A DNA stretch of 57,124 nt from DASWED01 sp036394995 (GTDB lineage Bacteria > Actinomycetota > UBA4738 > JACQTL01): assembly GCA_036394995.1 (NCBI GenBank), contig DASWED010000099.1:1-57124 (forward strand), read 5' to 3'. Below, one piece after another: positions 1 to 8,422 of the stretch. The notes under the pieces were generated by a model. It ran no database searches. It saw only the letters and a program-made list of their open reading frames with translations, and was not told the DNA's origin. The stretch's first letter is position 1, and each line of letters starts with the position of its first letter. The position numbers were made by a program, and so were the translations under genes.

Positions 1-112
1 GCTTGAGCTCACCCCCGCAGGCCGGGCACGGCCCCGGCGGACCCGCCCCCATCGGCTGGAGCTCCTCGAGCGTGTGGCCGCAGGCGACGCAGTGGTACTC
101 GTAGATCGGCAC
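1..112 (-). CDS. FmdB-family zinc-ribbon protein, N-terminal part
   Basis: The gene runs off the left edge of the window, so only about 37 codons are present. The start is taken as the GTG that gives VPIYEYHC, because FmdB-type proteins typically open with M-P-I-Y-E-Y. Two CxxC knuckles are visible: CVAC near residue 8, and CPAC near residue 30 after a Gly/Pro-rich stretch. This spacing suits a small single zinc ribbon. Family members are small proteins of unclear role, some suggested to be regulatory. An upstream in-frame GTG would add three residues. The identification is good; the function is not known. Confidence 0.75.
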   Translation of the reverse strand, partial: MPIYEYHCVACGHTLEELQPMGAGPPGPCPACGGELK

Positions 113-364
113 GTTCTCCACAGGGTATCCCCAGGTCGTCCACACGGGAGGGGTCCGGACATCCCCAGTGGGGAAATCCCATGGGGAGAATTACATGCGT
201 GTCATCAGGCCTCGCGGTCCGTTCGGCCCTGGGAGGGCCGTTCGAACGCAGGGGCCCCCGGTCGGAGCGGGGCTAGGACCAACGTCAGGGTCAAGGCGGC
301 CCCGGAGCGCTCCGACACCGGAGAGAGAGCCGCCCACCGCACGGAAGCCCTCCAAGGGGAAGCG
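113..364. other. Divergent intergenic region
   Basis: This spacer separates the minus-strand zinc-ribbon gene from the plus-strand membrane-protein gene, so it should hold both promoters. I do not see a convincing -35/-10 pair, operator or RNA structure in it. Open frames that cross it have no ribosome binding site. Confidence 0.4.
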
Positions 365-1096
365 ATGTTCGACAGCATGGACGACCGCCCGCATCCCGCC
401 CTCGCCGGCGACGCCACCGTCTCGACGGGCTCAGACGACGACCCCGCCGACGTGGGATTCTCGGTCAGGTTCTCGGCCATCGCGTGGCAGGTCCTCCCCG
501 GGATGGTCCTCCCCGGGATCATCTACTTCCTGGTCTCGCGGCAGGCGTCGGTGCTGGTGGCGCTCGCCGCCGCATCGACCGTGCCGCTGCTCGACGGGCT
601 GGTCAGGATCGTCCGGCGCCAGCCCCCCAATGCCGCCACGGGGCTGTTCGTGGTGGGAACCAGCCTGTCCGTGGCCCTCGCGTTCTGGTCGGGGTCGGGG
701 CTGTTCATCCTGGCCAAGGGCGCCGTGATCAGCGGCCTGCTGGGGATCACGTTCGTGCTCTCCGCCGCCGTCGGCCGGCCCCTCACCAGGACCCTGGCGC
801 TCCGCCTGTCCGCCCAGCACCCGGAGGGCCGGCGCCGCCTGGCCGAGCGGTGGATGCATCCCAGCGTGACGTCCGTGTTCCGGGTCCTCTCGGCGGGATG
901 GGGCGTCCTCCTGCTGGGCATGGCCGCGCAGCAGACCACCATGGCCCTGACCCTGCCCCCGGGGCTCGCGATGACCCTCGAGGGGCCCGTCCACCTGACC
1001 GGGACGGCGATCGGCGTGGCCGTGAGCCTCCTCTACGTCCGGCGCCGCCAGCAGGCCGACCCGGCCGTGACGCTCCTCCCAACCCGCACCCGCTGA
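365..1096 (+). CDS. VC0807/DUF3159-like multipass membrane protein
   Basis: This 243-residue protein starts at an ATG preceded by a purine-rich AAGGGGAAG. After a hydrophilic, acidic N-terminus of about 35 residues come roughly six hydrophobic segments, including ones near residues 40-58, 60-75, 90-108, 112-130 and 170-190, and a last one before a basic RRRQQ tail. The first helix pair is followed by the pattern P-L-L-D-G-L-V-R, which resembles the P-x-x-D-x-x-x-R signature I associate with VC0807/DUF3159-type membrane proteins. No catalytic residues stand out, so the function is unknown. An in-frame extension to position 74 is open but has no plausible start signal. Confidence 0.6.
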   Translation: MFDSMDDRPHPALAGDATVSTGSDDDPADVGFSVRFSAIAWQVLPGMVLPGIIYFLVSRQASVLVALAAASTVPLLDGLVRIVRRQPPNAATGLFVVGTSLSVALAFWSGSGLFILAKGAVISGLLGITFVLSAAVGRPLTRTLALRLSAQHPEGRRRLAERWMHPSVTSVFRVLSAGWGVLLLGMAAQQTTMALTLPPGLAMTLEGPVHLTGTAIGVAVSLLYVRRRQQADPAVTLLPTRTR

Positions 1097-1156
1097 CGCC
1101 TCCACCGCCCGTGAAGGGAGACCTCATGGCCCGGCGTGGTCACGCCGAAGTCGGCG

Positions 1157-1390
1157 TCAGCGCCACTGCGTCGCGCCGAGGAACCCGAGCGCGATGAGCC
1201 CGAGGCCCAGGAACAGGTAGAAGTTCGCGGGGTTCGGGCCGGGCATCAGGTTCAGGTAGTTCAGGACGATGATGGCCGCCCCGCCGAACAGCAGCGTCAG
1301 GATGATCGCGCCGTACCAGCGCGGTGACGGCTTGGGCTTCTTCTTGGGCGGCGGCTGGTACCGCCGGCGCCTCGACTTCGACCTGGGCAT
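1157..1390 (-). CDS. crgA: CrgA-like cell-division membrane protein
   Basis: This is a 77-residue protein with a very basic N-terminus (MPRSKSRRRR, then KKKPKPSPRW), two hydrophobic segments at about residues 25-45 and 56-72, and the C-terminal end TQWR. CrgA proteins of Actinomycetota are small, start with M-P-x-S-K, carry two membrane helices and end in a x-R-W-R type tail, so size, layout and both ends fit. CrgA interacts with FtsZ and septal peptidoglycan proteins and affects Z-ring formation. The ribosome binding site is weak. The gene lies 44 nt upstream of the end of the penicillin-acylase-family gene on the same strand. Confidence 0.72.
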   Translation of the reverse strand: MPRSKSRRRRYQPPPKKKPKPSPRWYGAIILTLLFGGAAIIVLNYLNLMPGPNPANFYLFLGLGLIALGFLGATQWR

Positions 1391-1434
1391 CGGTCCCGGG
1401 ATGATACCGATCCCGCGACCCGCTAGGCCGGTGG

Positions 1435-3801
1435 CTACCCTTCCTCCGGGACCAGCCTGAGCGTGGTCTCGGCGGCTGCCTCCACGGCGCCGCGGGTGAA
1501 CGGCCGGCCGTGGTACTCGCCCTTCGACCAGGGCTCCACGAAGTCGCGGTAGTGCTGGGAGGCCGGGTTCCCGGACTGGCCGGTGGTGTGCATCCCGAGC
1601 GACCGGTCGATGTCCGAGAGGTCCACGATCTGGCGCCACGACGGGATCACGACCGTGTCGTAGCCGATGCCTGGCTCGTAGTGGGACTGGCGGATCGTCG
1701 ATTCGTCGCCCCCGGTCTCCACCACGCCCCCGGTGAACATCTCGGCGAGGTCGGGGATGATCGCGAGCGGCGCCACGAACCGGACCGTGTGCAGCGAGCC
1801 CCACCGCCACCCGTCGGCGTCCTCCCCCAGCGTGGCGACGAGCTCGTCGATGGCGGCGTCCAGGGCGGCGCGGAGCGCGTCGTCGCGGGCCTCCCGCCCG
1901 GGCCGACCGAACCACGTCGCCGTGGGAAACTCCAGGAGCTCCGGCAGGACCTGGAACTGGAACGCGTTCGTCCACTGCCGCCGGCCCCAGTAGTGGTCCA
2001 GGAGGCGTGGCGCGAGCTTGGCGGAGAGCAGCTTCCGGGACAGATGCTTGCACCACACCTCGTAGATCGCCGCCGCCACGGAATCCTCGGCCAGGTCCGC
2101 GTCCCATTCCTGCAGGTAGGCGATCGCCTCCTTCTGCCGGTCCGAGCGGGGCTCCACCTCCACCAGCGACCGCAGGAGCCGCCGGGCCGCGTGCGACACC
2201 GTGTCCATGTGCATCCGGGCGAACGTGTCGTGGGAGTGGACGTCGGCGTCCGTGAGGAGCTCCACGATCCGGCGGACCCGGAACGGCGGCAGCCAGTCCT
2301 TCCCGATGTTGTGCGGGTACGAGTCGTCGTGGATCTTGTTGTTCGCGGTGGCCAGGAACCCCTGCTCGGGGTTCTCCGACCACGGCAGCTCCTCGAACGG
2401 GATCCAGCCGTCCCATTCGTACTCGGACGTCCAGCCCGGCACGGGCATCGTGCCGTCGCCCGTGTGGCGGACCGGGTACAGGCCGGTGCACTGGTACCCG
2501 ATCGTGCCGTCGGCATCGGCGTACACGGCGTTCTGGCCGGGCGCGTTCCAGGTGCTGAGGGCCCGGCGGAACTCAGCGAAGGAACACGCCGTCGCCATGT
2601 CCACCAGCGTCGTGGGGCGGATGGCGGCCTCTGCGGTGACCCACCGCAGTGCGTAGGTCTCGGTGATCCCGCTCTCCACGACCTCCGGCGCCGACGCACC
2701 CACCAGATAGGAGTCCAGGATGGGCCCGTGACGGCTCTCGGAGACCTCCAGGATCACCGGCTCGGTCCGTCCCCGGACCTCGATCTCCTCCCGGTGCACG
2801 GTGAGCGGCTCCCACATGCCGTCGTACAGCGCCGCGGTACCGTCGTCGCTGAGCCGCTCCAGGAACAGGTCCTGCGTGTCCCCGCCCACGTTCGTGAACC
2901 CCCACGCGTGGTGCGCCGTGTGGCCGATCACGACGCCGGGCGCGAATGGCAGCGTCACCCCCGAGGCCTCGTACGTGGGGCTCGACAGGTGGGCCTCGAA
3001 CCAGATGGCCGGCATCTGTGCCAGCAGGTGGGGGTCGTTTGCCAGCAGCGGCTTGCCGCTCACCGTGCGTGAGCCGGCCACCACCCAGTTGTTCGAACCC
3101 TGGCCGTTCGGGGCGAGCGGCGCGGCCTGCAGCAGCTCGAACGCCGAGCGCCGGTTCGCCGGGCCCCCGTCCTTGCCCGCCACCATCGTGGAGGGCTCCG
3201 GGCCGATCTCGGGGAACAGGGCCGCCATGGTCTCCCATCCGTGGGCGGCCGCGATCTCGGCGCGGAGCAGCTCGGCGTCCCAGTTCGTGGACAGGAACCA
3301 CGACATGAACACCACGCCGGCCGCGCCGTACGCGGCGCCGTCCTCGCCCTCGGGGAGGGGCGCCACGTCGAGGTCCAGAACCTCGTACTCGACGGGCTTC
3401 ACCGGCATCGACCCGATCCACGCGTTCACGCCCCGGATGAACGCCCCCACCATGGCCATGTCGCGTTCGTCGTACCCGGCGGCGATCCGGCGGGCCGCAC
3501 GATTCCACCCCACGGTCCGGACGAACCGGTCCAGCGGGAGCGCCATCTCCGAGAGCATCGTGGCCAGGCGGCCGTTCGCGAACCGGAGCAGGAAGTCCAT
3601 CTGGAACAGCCGCTCGGAGGCCACCACGTAGCCCTGCGCGGTCCACAGGTCGTGGTCGCTCTCCGCGAAGATGTGAGGGACCCCCCACCGGTCGCGGATC
3701 ACCTCGACCGGCCGCCGGAGGCCGGGGAGCCGGACCTCGCCATCCACGGGCGCGAGGCCGGCCCTCGCCTGCTCGAGCATCAACTCGGCCCACTCGCTCA
3801 T
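1435..3801 (-). CDS. Penicillin-acylase-family Ntn hydrolase
   Basis: This 788-residue protein has the features of the penicillin amidase family, whose precursors cleave themselves into alpha and beta chains. The N-terminal region has the typical block R-D-x-W-G-V-P-H-I-F (about residues 37-46) and A-Q-G-Y-V-V-A-S-E-R-L-F-Q-M-D. The nucleophile of the future beta chain is Ser236 in GQGSNNWVVAGS, followed by LLANDPHL. Members hydrolyse amide bonds of beta-lactams, acyl-homoserine lactones or other N-acyl compounds; the substrate cannot be predicted here. The ATG has an AGGA box seven bases upstream. No signal peptide is evident, although many relatives are exported. It is divergent from the acyl-CoA ligase gene. 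Confidence 0.9.
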   Translation of the reverse strand: MSEWAELMLEQARAGLAPVDGEVRLPGLRRPVEVIRDRWGVPHIFAESDHDLWTAQGYVVASERLFQMDFLLRFANGRLATMLSEMALPLDRFVRTVGWNRAARRIAAGYDERDMAMVGAFIRGVNAWIGSMPVKPVEYEVLDLDVAPLPEGEDGAAYGAAGVVFMSWFLSTNWDAELLRAEIAAAHGWETMAALFPEIGPEPSTMVAGKDGGPANRRSAFELLQAAPLAPNGQGSNNWVVAGSRTVSGKPLLANDPHLLAQMPAIWFEAHLSSPTYEASGVTLPFAPGVVIGHTAHHAWGFTNVGGDTQDLFLERLSDDGTAALYDGMWEPLTVHREEIEVRGRTEPVILEVSESRHGPILDSYLVGASAPEVVESGITETYALRWVTAEAAIRPTTLVDMATACSFAEFRRALSTWNAPGQNAVYADADGTIGYQCTGLYPVRHTGDGTMPVPGWTSEYEWDGWIPFEELPWSENPEQGFLATANNKIHDDSYPHNIGKDWLPPFRVRRIVELLTDADVHSHDTFARMHMDTVSHAARRLLRSLVEVEPRSDRQKEAIAYLQEWDADLAEDSVAAAIYEVWCKHLSRKLLSAKLAPRLLDHYWGRRQWTNAFQFQVLPELLEFPTATWFGRPGREARDDALRAALDAAIDELVATLGEDADGWRWGSLHTVRFVAPLAIIPDLAEMFTGGVVETGGDESTIRQSHYEPGIGYDTVVIPSWRQIVDLSDIDRSLGMHTTGQSGNPASQHYRDFVEPWSKGEYHGRPFTRGAVEAAAETTLRLVPEEG

Positions 3802-3879
3802 CCGGCTGTCCTCTCGTTCTCTCGTCCGGCTCGGCGGCGTCGCACCGCCCCGCGGCCCCCTCGGGCTCTGTTCGGAACC

Positions 3880-3891
3880 TACCGCCCGGTA
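3880..3891. promoter_or_regulatory. Palindromic operator candidate
   Basis: TACCG-CC-CGGTA is a perfect palindrome with 5-bp arms lying between two divergent genes (penicillin-acylase family and acyl-CoA ligase). Flanking bases extend it imperfectly. The shape resembles TetR-family operators. No regulator gene is adjacent, so this is only a candidate. Confidence 0.3.
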
Positions 3892-3996
3892 AGGTACGGC
3901 CGGCCGGTCCCGCGGGGCAACCGGTGGTTTGAGTCCATGGCCGCTGACCTGCCATGATGCGGATTCGACCAACCAGTTCCGGAGGGGAGACCAGCG

Positions 3997-5739
3997 ATGA
4001 CCGACCACCGGCCGTGGTACGCCAGCTATCAGGAGGGCGTGCCGAAGACGCTCGCGCCGTACCCGGAGAAGAACCTGTTTTCGCTCCTCGGGGAGTCGGC
4101 CGAGCGCCACCCCAACGCGCCGGCGGTGGTGTGGGCGGTCCCGGGCGGCAAGACCCTCTCGTACTCGCAACTGGTGGCCGAGACCGAACGGTTCTCGGCG
4201 GCGCTGGTGAAGCTCGGCGTGAAGCAGGGCGACCGTGTCGCGCTGCTCCTGCCGAACTGTCCCCAGTACGTGATCGCGTACTACGCAACGGCTCGCATGG
4301 GCGGGGTGATCGTGGGCAACAACCCGCTGTACACGTCACGCGAGCTGGCGCACCAGCTGAGCGACTGCGGCGCGGAGGTCGTGGTGGTGCTGGACTCGCT
4401 GTGGCCGAACCTGAAGGGAATCGAGGAGCATTACAAGCCCCGCGAGACCGTGGTCACCAGCGTGACCGACTACATGAAGTTCCCGATCAACGTGCTTGCC
4501 CCGATGAAGCTCAAGAAGGAGGCCCAGCACGAGGGGCACCCTTGGCCGCCGGTCCCCGCCGACGCGCCGGTGAAGCGGTGGAAGGACGTCATGAAGACGG
4601 CGGGGGAGCCGCCGCCGGTGGCCGAGGTCGACGCCAGGAAGGACGCGGCCGGGTTCATCTACACGGGCGGGACCACGGGCCTTTCGAAGGGCGCGATGCT
4701 CTCGCACTCCAACCTGGTGTCGAACGCGATGCAGGGCGCCGCATGGTTCCCGGGCCTCGGCGACGGCGACGAGGCCGTCATGTGCGTCCTGCCGTTCTTC
4801 CACTCCTACGGCATGACCGTGTGCATGAACATCGGCATCTACAAGGCGGCGAAGCTCGTGCTGCACCCGCGGTTCGAGCTGGTGAACACGCTGAAGTCCA
4901 TCCAGAAGGACAAGCCGACGATGTTCCCGGGCGTCCCCCGGCTGTACATCGCGCTCAACGAGGCCGAGGAGACGAAGGGCTACGACCTCACCTCGATCCG
5001 GGCCTGCCTGTCGGGCGCGGCGGCGCTGCCCTTGGCGGTGGCGGAGAAGTTCGAGTCGATCACGGGGTCGAAGGTGGCGGAGGGGTACGGGCTCACCGAG
5101 ACCTCGCCGATCACCCATGCCAACCCCATCGCCGGCAAGCGCAAGGAGGGGTACATCGGCCTCCCGGTGCCCGACACCGACTGCAAGCTGGTGGACATCG
5201 ACGACCCCACGAAGGAGGTCGAGCCCGGTCTGTCGGGCGAGCTGGCCATCTCCGGTCCCCAGGTCATGCTGGGCTACTGGAACAAGCCCGAGGAGACCGC
5301 CGGCATGATCAAGGAGGACGCCGACGGGACCCGGTGGCTGTACACGGGCGACGTGGCCCAGGTCGACGAGGAGGGCTACTTCAAGATCGTCGACCGCAAG
5401 AAGGACATGATCATCGTGTCCGGGTTCAACGTGTACCCCACGGACATCGAACAGGTCCTGTACCGCCACCCCAAGGTGGAGAAGGTCGCGGTGGTGGGCG
5501 TGCCCGACGAGACCACCGGCGAGGCCGTCAAGGCGTTCATCGTCCTCCGCAAGGGCGAGACCGCCACCCCGGACGAGATCGTGAAGTGGAGCCGCGACGA
5601 CCTCACCGGCTACCGCGTCCCCAAGCAGATCGAGTTCCGCGACTCCCTGCCGGAGACCCTGGTCGGCAAGGTCCTGCGCCGCGTCCTCCTCGACGAAGAG
5701 AAGAAGAAGCAGCAGGAAGCCGCGTCGTCAGGCGGGTAG
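3997..5739 (+). CDS. fadD: Long-chain fatty-acid-CoA ligase (FadD-like)
   Basis: This 580-residue member of the AMP-forming acyl-CoA synthetase superfamily activates a fatty acid to acyl-AMP and then to acyl-CoA. The nucleotide-binding motif is Y222-T-G-G-T-T-G-L-S-K-G, a small variant of the usual YTSGTTGxPKG. The motif YTGD lies at 449-452, the hinge/linker block IVDRKKDMIIVSGFNVYP follows it, and Lys558 in GKVLRR is the expected catalytic lysine. Length is normal for the family. GGAGGGGAGA precedes the ATG. It has its own promoter region, divergent from the acylase gene. Chain-length preference cannot be read from the sequence. Confidence 0.93.
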   Translation: MTDHRPWYASYQEGVPKTLAPYPEKNLFSLLGESAERHPNAPAVVWAVPGGKTLSYSQLVAETERFSAALVKLGVKQGDRVALLLPNCPQYVIAYYATARMGGVIVGNNPLYTSRELAHQLSDCGAEVVVVLDSLWPNLKGIEEHYKPRETVVTSVTDYMKFPINVLAPMKLKKEAQHEGHPWPPVPADAPVKRWKDVMKTAGEPPPVAEVDARKDAAGFIYTGGTTGLSKGAMLSHSNLVSNAMQGAAWFPGLGDGDEAVMCVLPFFHSYGMTVCMNIGIYKAAKLVLHPRFELVNTLKSIQKDKPTMFPGVPRLYIALNEAEETKGYDLTSIRACLSGAAALPLAVAEKFESITGSKVAEGYGLTETSPITHANPIAGKRKEGYIGLPVPDTDCKLVDIDDPTKEVEPGLSGELAISGPQVMLGYWNKPEETAGMIKEDADGTRWLYTGDVAQVDEEGYFKIVDRKKDMIIVSGFNVYPTDIEQVLYRHPKVEKVAVVGVPDETTGEAVKAFIVLRKGETATPDEIVKWSRDDLTGYRVPKQIEFRDSLPETLVGKVLRRVLLDEEKKKQQEAASSGG

Positions 5740-5792
5740 CCTTTCGACGGTCGCGCCCGGCTCGCCGGTCCGCGGACCCTCCAGGGCCGACC

Positions 5793-6318
5793 CTAGGCCG
5801 GCGCCGCGTTCGCGTCTCCGCGGACGGGGCTCTCGTCGAGCGGCGGCACCATCTCGCCCCGGCGCCACCGCTCCGTCGGCACGATCATGCTGCTGCTCGA
5901 CGCCATGGCCACCCGCTTGCCGTCCGCGTCCGTGATCTCCGCGGTGCACATGGCGATGGTCCGGCCGCGATGCGCCACCCGGGCCTTCGCCATCAGCGGC
6001 CGGCCGTCGGGCTGGACCGGACGGAGGAAGCTGCACGTGAAGCTGAGGGTGGCGAACGCGGTGCCCGCGTCGACGGTCGTGGCGACCGCGAGACCATCGT
6101 GCCGTCCGCGAGGAGGGCCACGGCCCCGCCGTAGAACCCGCGGGCCGCCGTGCAGAACCACTCGCTGGCCGGCATCTGCCAGTCGGCGAACCCCTCGCCG
6201 GCGTCCACGGGCGTCCCCGACAGCAGGCGGCACACCGGCGGAAGCGGGAGAGTGCCCTCGATCCACCCGCGGGTGATCTCGAGCCCGCTGATCTCCCACC
6301 CCTCCGGGGGCAGGGGCC
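5793..6318 (-). pseudogene. PaaI-type hotdog thioesterase, frameshifted
   Basis: Two reading frames together give one thioesterase-like protein. The upstream part has PPEGWEISGLEITRG followed by a run ending GGAVALLADGTM. The downstream part resumes in another frame as LAVATTVDAGTAF and continues through FLRPV to MASSSSMIVP. The break is at about 6094-6097, where restoring one G (ATGGGT instead of ATGGT) would rejoin the frames. PaaI-type proteins hydrolyse acyl-CoA thioesters. No start codon is available, because the 5' end runs into a transporter remnant. The frameshift could be a real mutation or a sequencing error in a G run; the fused 5' end favours real decay or a mis-joined assembly. 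Confidence 0.7.
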
Positions 6319-6521
6319 GGCGACGATCGGCCCGGCCGCGAACCCCGCGTTGATGGCCAGCCGGTACGTGGCGAGAACCCTCGATCCGTCAGGTACAGGA
6401 CCAGGAACGTGATGACGAAGCTGCCGAACCGGTTGACGAACGTCCCGGCGAACAGCACCCAGGCCACCCGCGGCATCGCGCGCAGGTTGCCGAGGAGCGG
6501 AGGGCGTTCGGTGGCCGGCAT
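6319..6521 (-). pseudogene. MFS transporter remnant with internal deletions
   Basis: The fragment opens like a major facilitator transporter: MPATERPPLLGNLRAMPR, then a first helix containing LFAGTFVNRFGSFV and FLVLYLTDRGF. At about 6385 the frame changes and continues as LATYRLAINAGFAAGPIVAG, which looks like a later transporter helix. Roughly 80 codons that should lie between the two are missing. The second piece then runs directly into the thioesterase remnant in a third frame. This is a deletion scar joining two genes, not a functional protein. Confidence 0.6.
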
Positions 6522-6603
6522 GACCCACTTATTGCGGTCATCGGGCTCGCCCGGCCCGAGAGGTCCGGCGTAGAGTGCGCGGGAGACACCAAGAGGAGGA
6601 ACC

Positions 6604-8340
6604 ATGTCCCGGCCGCCTCGGCTCCCAAAGGACCGGCGACTCGGTCGCGTCGCCTTCCTGGCCACAGCCGTGATCGCCGGGCTCTGGCTGTATGTCCCCC
6701 GGGCGGAGGCCGGGCCCATTCACGTGAACTGCGACGCGGGCGGGAACCTCCAGCACAAGATCGACGTGGCCCCCGGCGGGTCCACGATCCTCGTCCAGGG
6801 GACGTGTGACGGGCCGTTCTCGATCGACGGCAAGGGCCTCACGCTGAAGGGGGATCCAACCGCCACGATCGACGGGCAGCATGCCGGGTCCACCCTCACG
6901 TTCGACGCAGGCGGCAAGACGCTGCACCTGACCGATCTCCGCGTCACCGGCGGGGTGGCGCCGGGCCAGGGCGGCGGCGTGAACGTGCTGCACGGCAGCC
7001 TGACGCTGCTCCGGACGACCGTCACCGGCAACCGGGCCGTCGGCGACGACTACTCCTACGGGGGCGGCATCGCCATCCTGGGTGTGGACGCGGGCGATCT
7101 CTCGATCACCGCCAGTCGGATCACCAACAACCGGGCCCTGACCGAGCCCTCCTCCGGCTTCGCGTACGCCCAGGGGGGCGGGATCGTCGCCATGGGAACC
7201 GTGACCATCTCGCACTCGACCATCAGCGCGAACGTCGCCCGGGCCACGTCGGCCGACTCGTACGCCTACGCCTACGGTGGCGCGATCCAGAGCGGGCCGA
7301 TCACGGTGGCGGGGTCCACGATCGCGAACAACGTGGCGCGGGCCTCGGCCCCCACGACCTACGCGTACGCCTACGGCGGCGCCCTCCAGGTCGGCCCGCT
7401 CGATCTCACCGGCTCCACGATCAGCGGGAACCACGTGATCGCCCACTCCGGCACCTCGTACGCATACACCTACGGGGGCGCGATGGACATCGGGAGCGGG
7501 ACGATCTCGGGATCGACCGTGAAGCAGAACACGACGGACTCGCACGGCGAGCTGTACGCATATTCCTACGGGGGCGGCATCTTCTCCGAGGGGGGCGCCC
7601 TCAGCCTGGAGCACTCGTCGGTTCTGTTCAACGGCGTCTCGGCGCGATCCAACGGGTCGTACGCCTACGTGTACGGGGGCGGCATCTCGTCCGGCGGCGA
7701 TGTGGTGCACCTGCAGCGTTCCACCGTGGGCGGGAACGACGGCTCCGTGATCTCCGACATCGACAACGCATTCGGCTACGGCGGCGGCGTGTCCGCGGAG
7801 GCGCTCCAGGCCATCAACAGCACCGTCGCTTCCAACACCCTGAGCGCGTCGTCTCAGACCGGGGCGGCGAAGACCGGAGCCGCGTACGGCGGCGGCGTCT
7901 TCGTCGATGACGGCGCCACGCTGACGAACGTCACCGTCGCGTCGAACACCGCCGCGGCCTCGGGCGACACGTTCACGTCCGAGGGCGGCGGGCTGTACGC
8001 GACCGACCTCACCACCAAGGCCTCGATCCTGGCCCAGAACCACGGCACCACGGGGATCGACTGCAACGCCACGACGACCTCGAAGGGGTTCAACCTGGTC
8101 CAGCATCCAGGGAAGTGCCTGACCACGCCGAAGCCGTCGGATGTCACCGGACAGGGGGCGCAGCTCGGGTCGCTCCAGAACAACGGCGGCCCGACCCTGA
8201 CCATGGCCATCGCGGCGACCAGTCCCGCGTTCAACGCGATCCCGGGCGCGCTCTGCGCCGTGCCGTTCGACCAGCGAGGCGTGCCCCGTCCCCAGGGCCC
8301 CCGCTGCGACATCGGCGCGTTCGAGCGGAAGGTGCCGTGA
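6604..8340 (+). CDS. Secreted right-handed beta-helix protein with choice-of-anchor Q-type C-terminus
   Basis: This 578-residue protein starts at an ATG behind AGAGGAGGA and carries a signal peptide (basic start, hydrophobic core near residues 15-32, cleavage around PRAEA-GP). From about residue 60 it is built of beta-helix rungs. About ten contain a Tyr-rich turn of the form [SLT]YAY-x-YGG[AG], for example SYAYAYGGAIQSG and TYAYAYGGALQVG, ending in AAYGGGVFVDDG and EGGGLYATD. The last 90 residues (from GFNLVQ to RCDIGAFERK) match the choice-of-anchor Q ending often found on secreted actinobacterial beta-helix proteins. No catalytic residues are recognisable. It may be a surface adhesin or a polysaccharide-binding or -cleaving protein. 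Confidence 0.82.
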   Translation: MSRPPRLPKDRRLGRVAFLATAVIAGLWLYVPRAEAGPIHVNCDAGGNLQHKIDVAPGGSTILVQGTCDGPFSIDGKGLTLKGDPTATIDGQHAGSTLTFDAGGKTLHLTDLRVTGGVAPGQGGGVNVLHGSLTLLRTTVTGNRAVGDDYSYGGGIAILGVDAGDLSITASRITNNRALTEPSSGFAYAQGGGIVAMGTVTISHSTISANVARATSADSYAYAYGGAIQSGPITVAGSTIANNVARASAPTTYAYAYGGALQVGPLDLTGSTISGNHVIAHSGTSYAYTYGGAMDIGSGTISGSTVKQNTTDSHGELYAYSYGGGIFSEGGALSLEHSSVLFNGVSARSNGSYAYVYGGGISSGGDVVHLQRSTVGGNDGSVISDIDNAFGYGGGVSAEALQAINSTVASNTLSASSQTGAAKTGAAYGGGVFVDDGATLTNVTVASNTAAASGDTFTSEGGGLYATDLTTKASILAQNHGTTGIDCNATTTSKGFNLVQHPGKCLTTPKPSDVTGQGAQLGSLQNNGGPTLTMAIAATSPAFNAIPGALCAVPFDQRGVPRPQGPRCDIGAFERKVP

Positions 8341-8358
8341 CCCGGCATCGGGTTTTGT

Positions 8359-8387
8359 TTGACACCCGAGCGGAGCGGGGATAGGTT
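8359..8387 (+). promoter_or_regulatory. Sigma70-type promoter of the sulfite-reductase operon
   Basis: TTGACA at 8359-8364 and TAGGTT at 8382-8387 are separated by 17 nt, close to the housekeeping consensus. Transcription would start near 8394, upstream of the cysteine-rich leader ORF. Confidence 0.75.
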
Positions 8388-8399
8388 TGCAACTGCAAA
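8386..8399. promoter_or_regulatory. Palindromic operator candidate at the nirA promoter
   Basis: TTTGCA-AC-TGCAAA is a perfect palindrome with 6-bp arms. It overlaps the end of the -10 box and the predicted start site, where a bound protein would block transcription. The position suggests a sulfur- or metal-responsive repressor, but no regulator gene lies nearby. Confidence 0.5.
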
Positions 8400-8422
8400 T
8401 TCCACCTGGAGACTGGAATTCG

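Noticed and set aside
1125..1197. Short plus-strand ORF after the VC0807-like gene with GAAGGGAG upstream
   Set aside because: It is only 24 codons with no features, and most of it overlaps the end of crgA on the other strand.
1510..3072. Open frames of several hundred codons on the plus strand opposite the penicillin-acylase gene
   Set aside because: The acylase frame has clear family motifs throughout. The opposite frames are Arg/Pro/His-rich with no recognisable domains.
7060..7900. Direct DNA repeats or CRISPR-like array in the beta-helix gene
   Set aside because: The repetition is codon-level (YAY-x-YGG) within a coding frame, with variable spacing and no identical repeat/spacer pattern.
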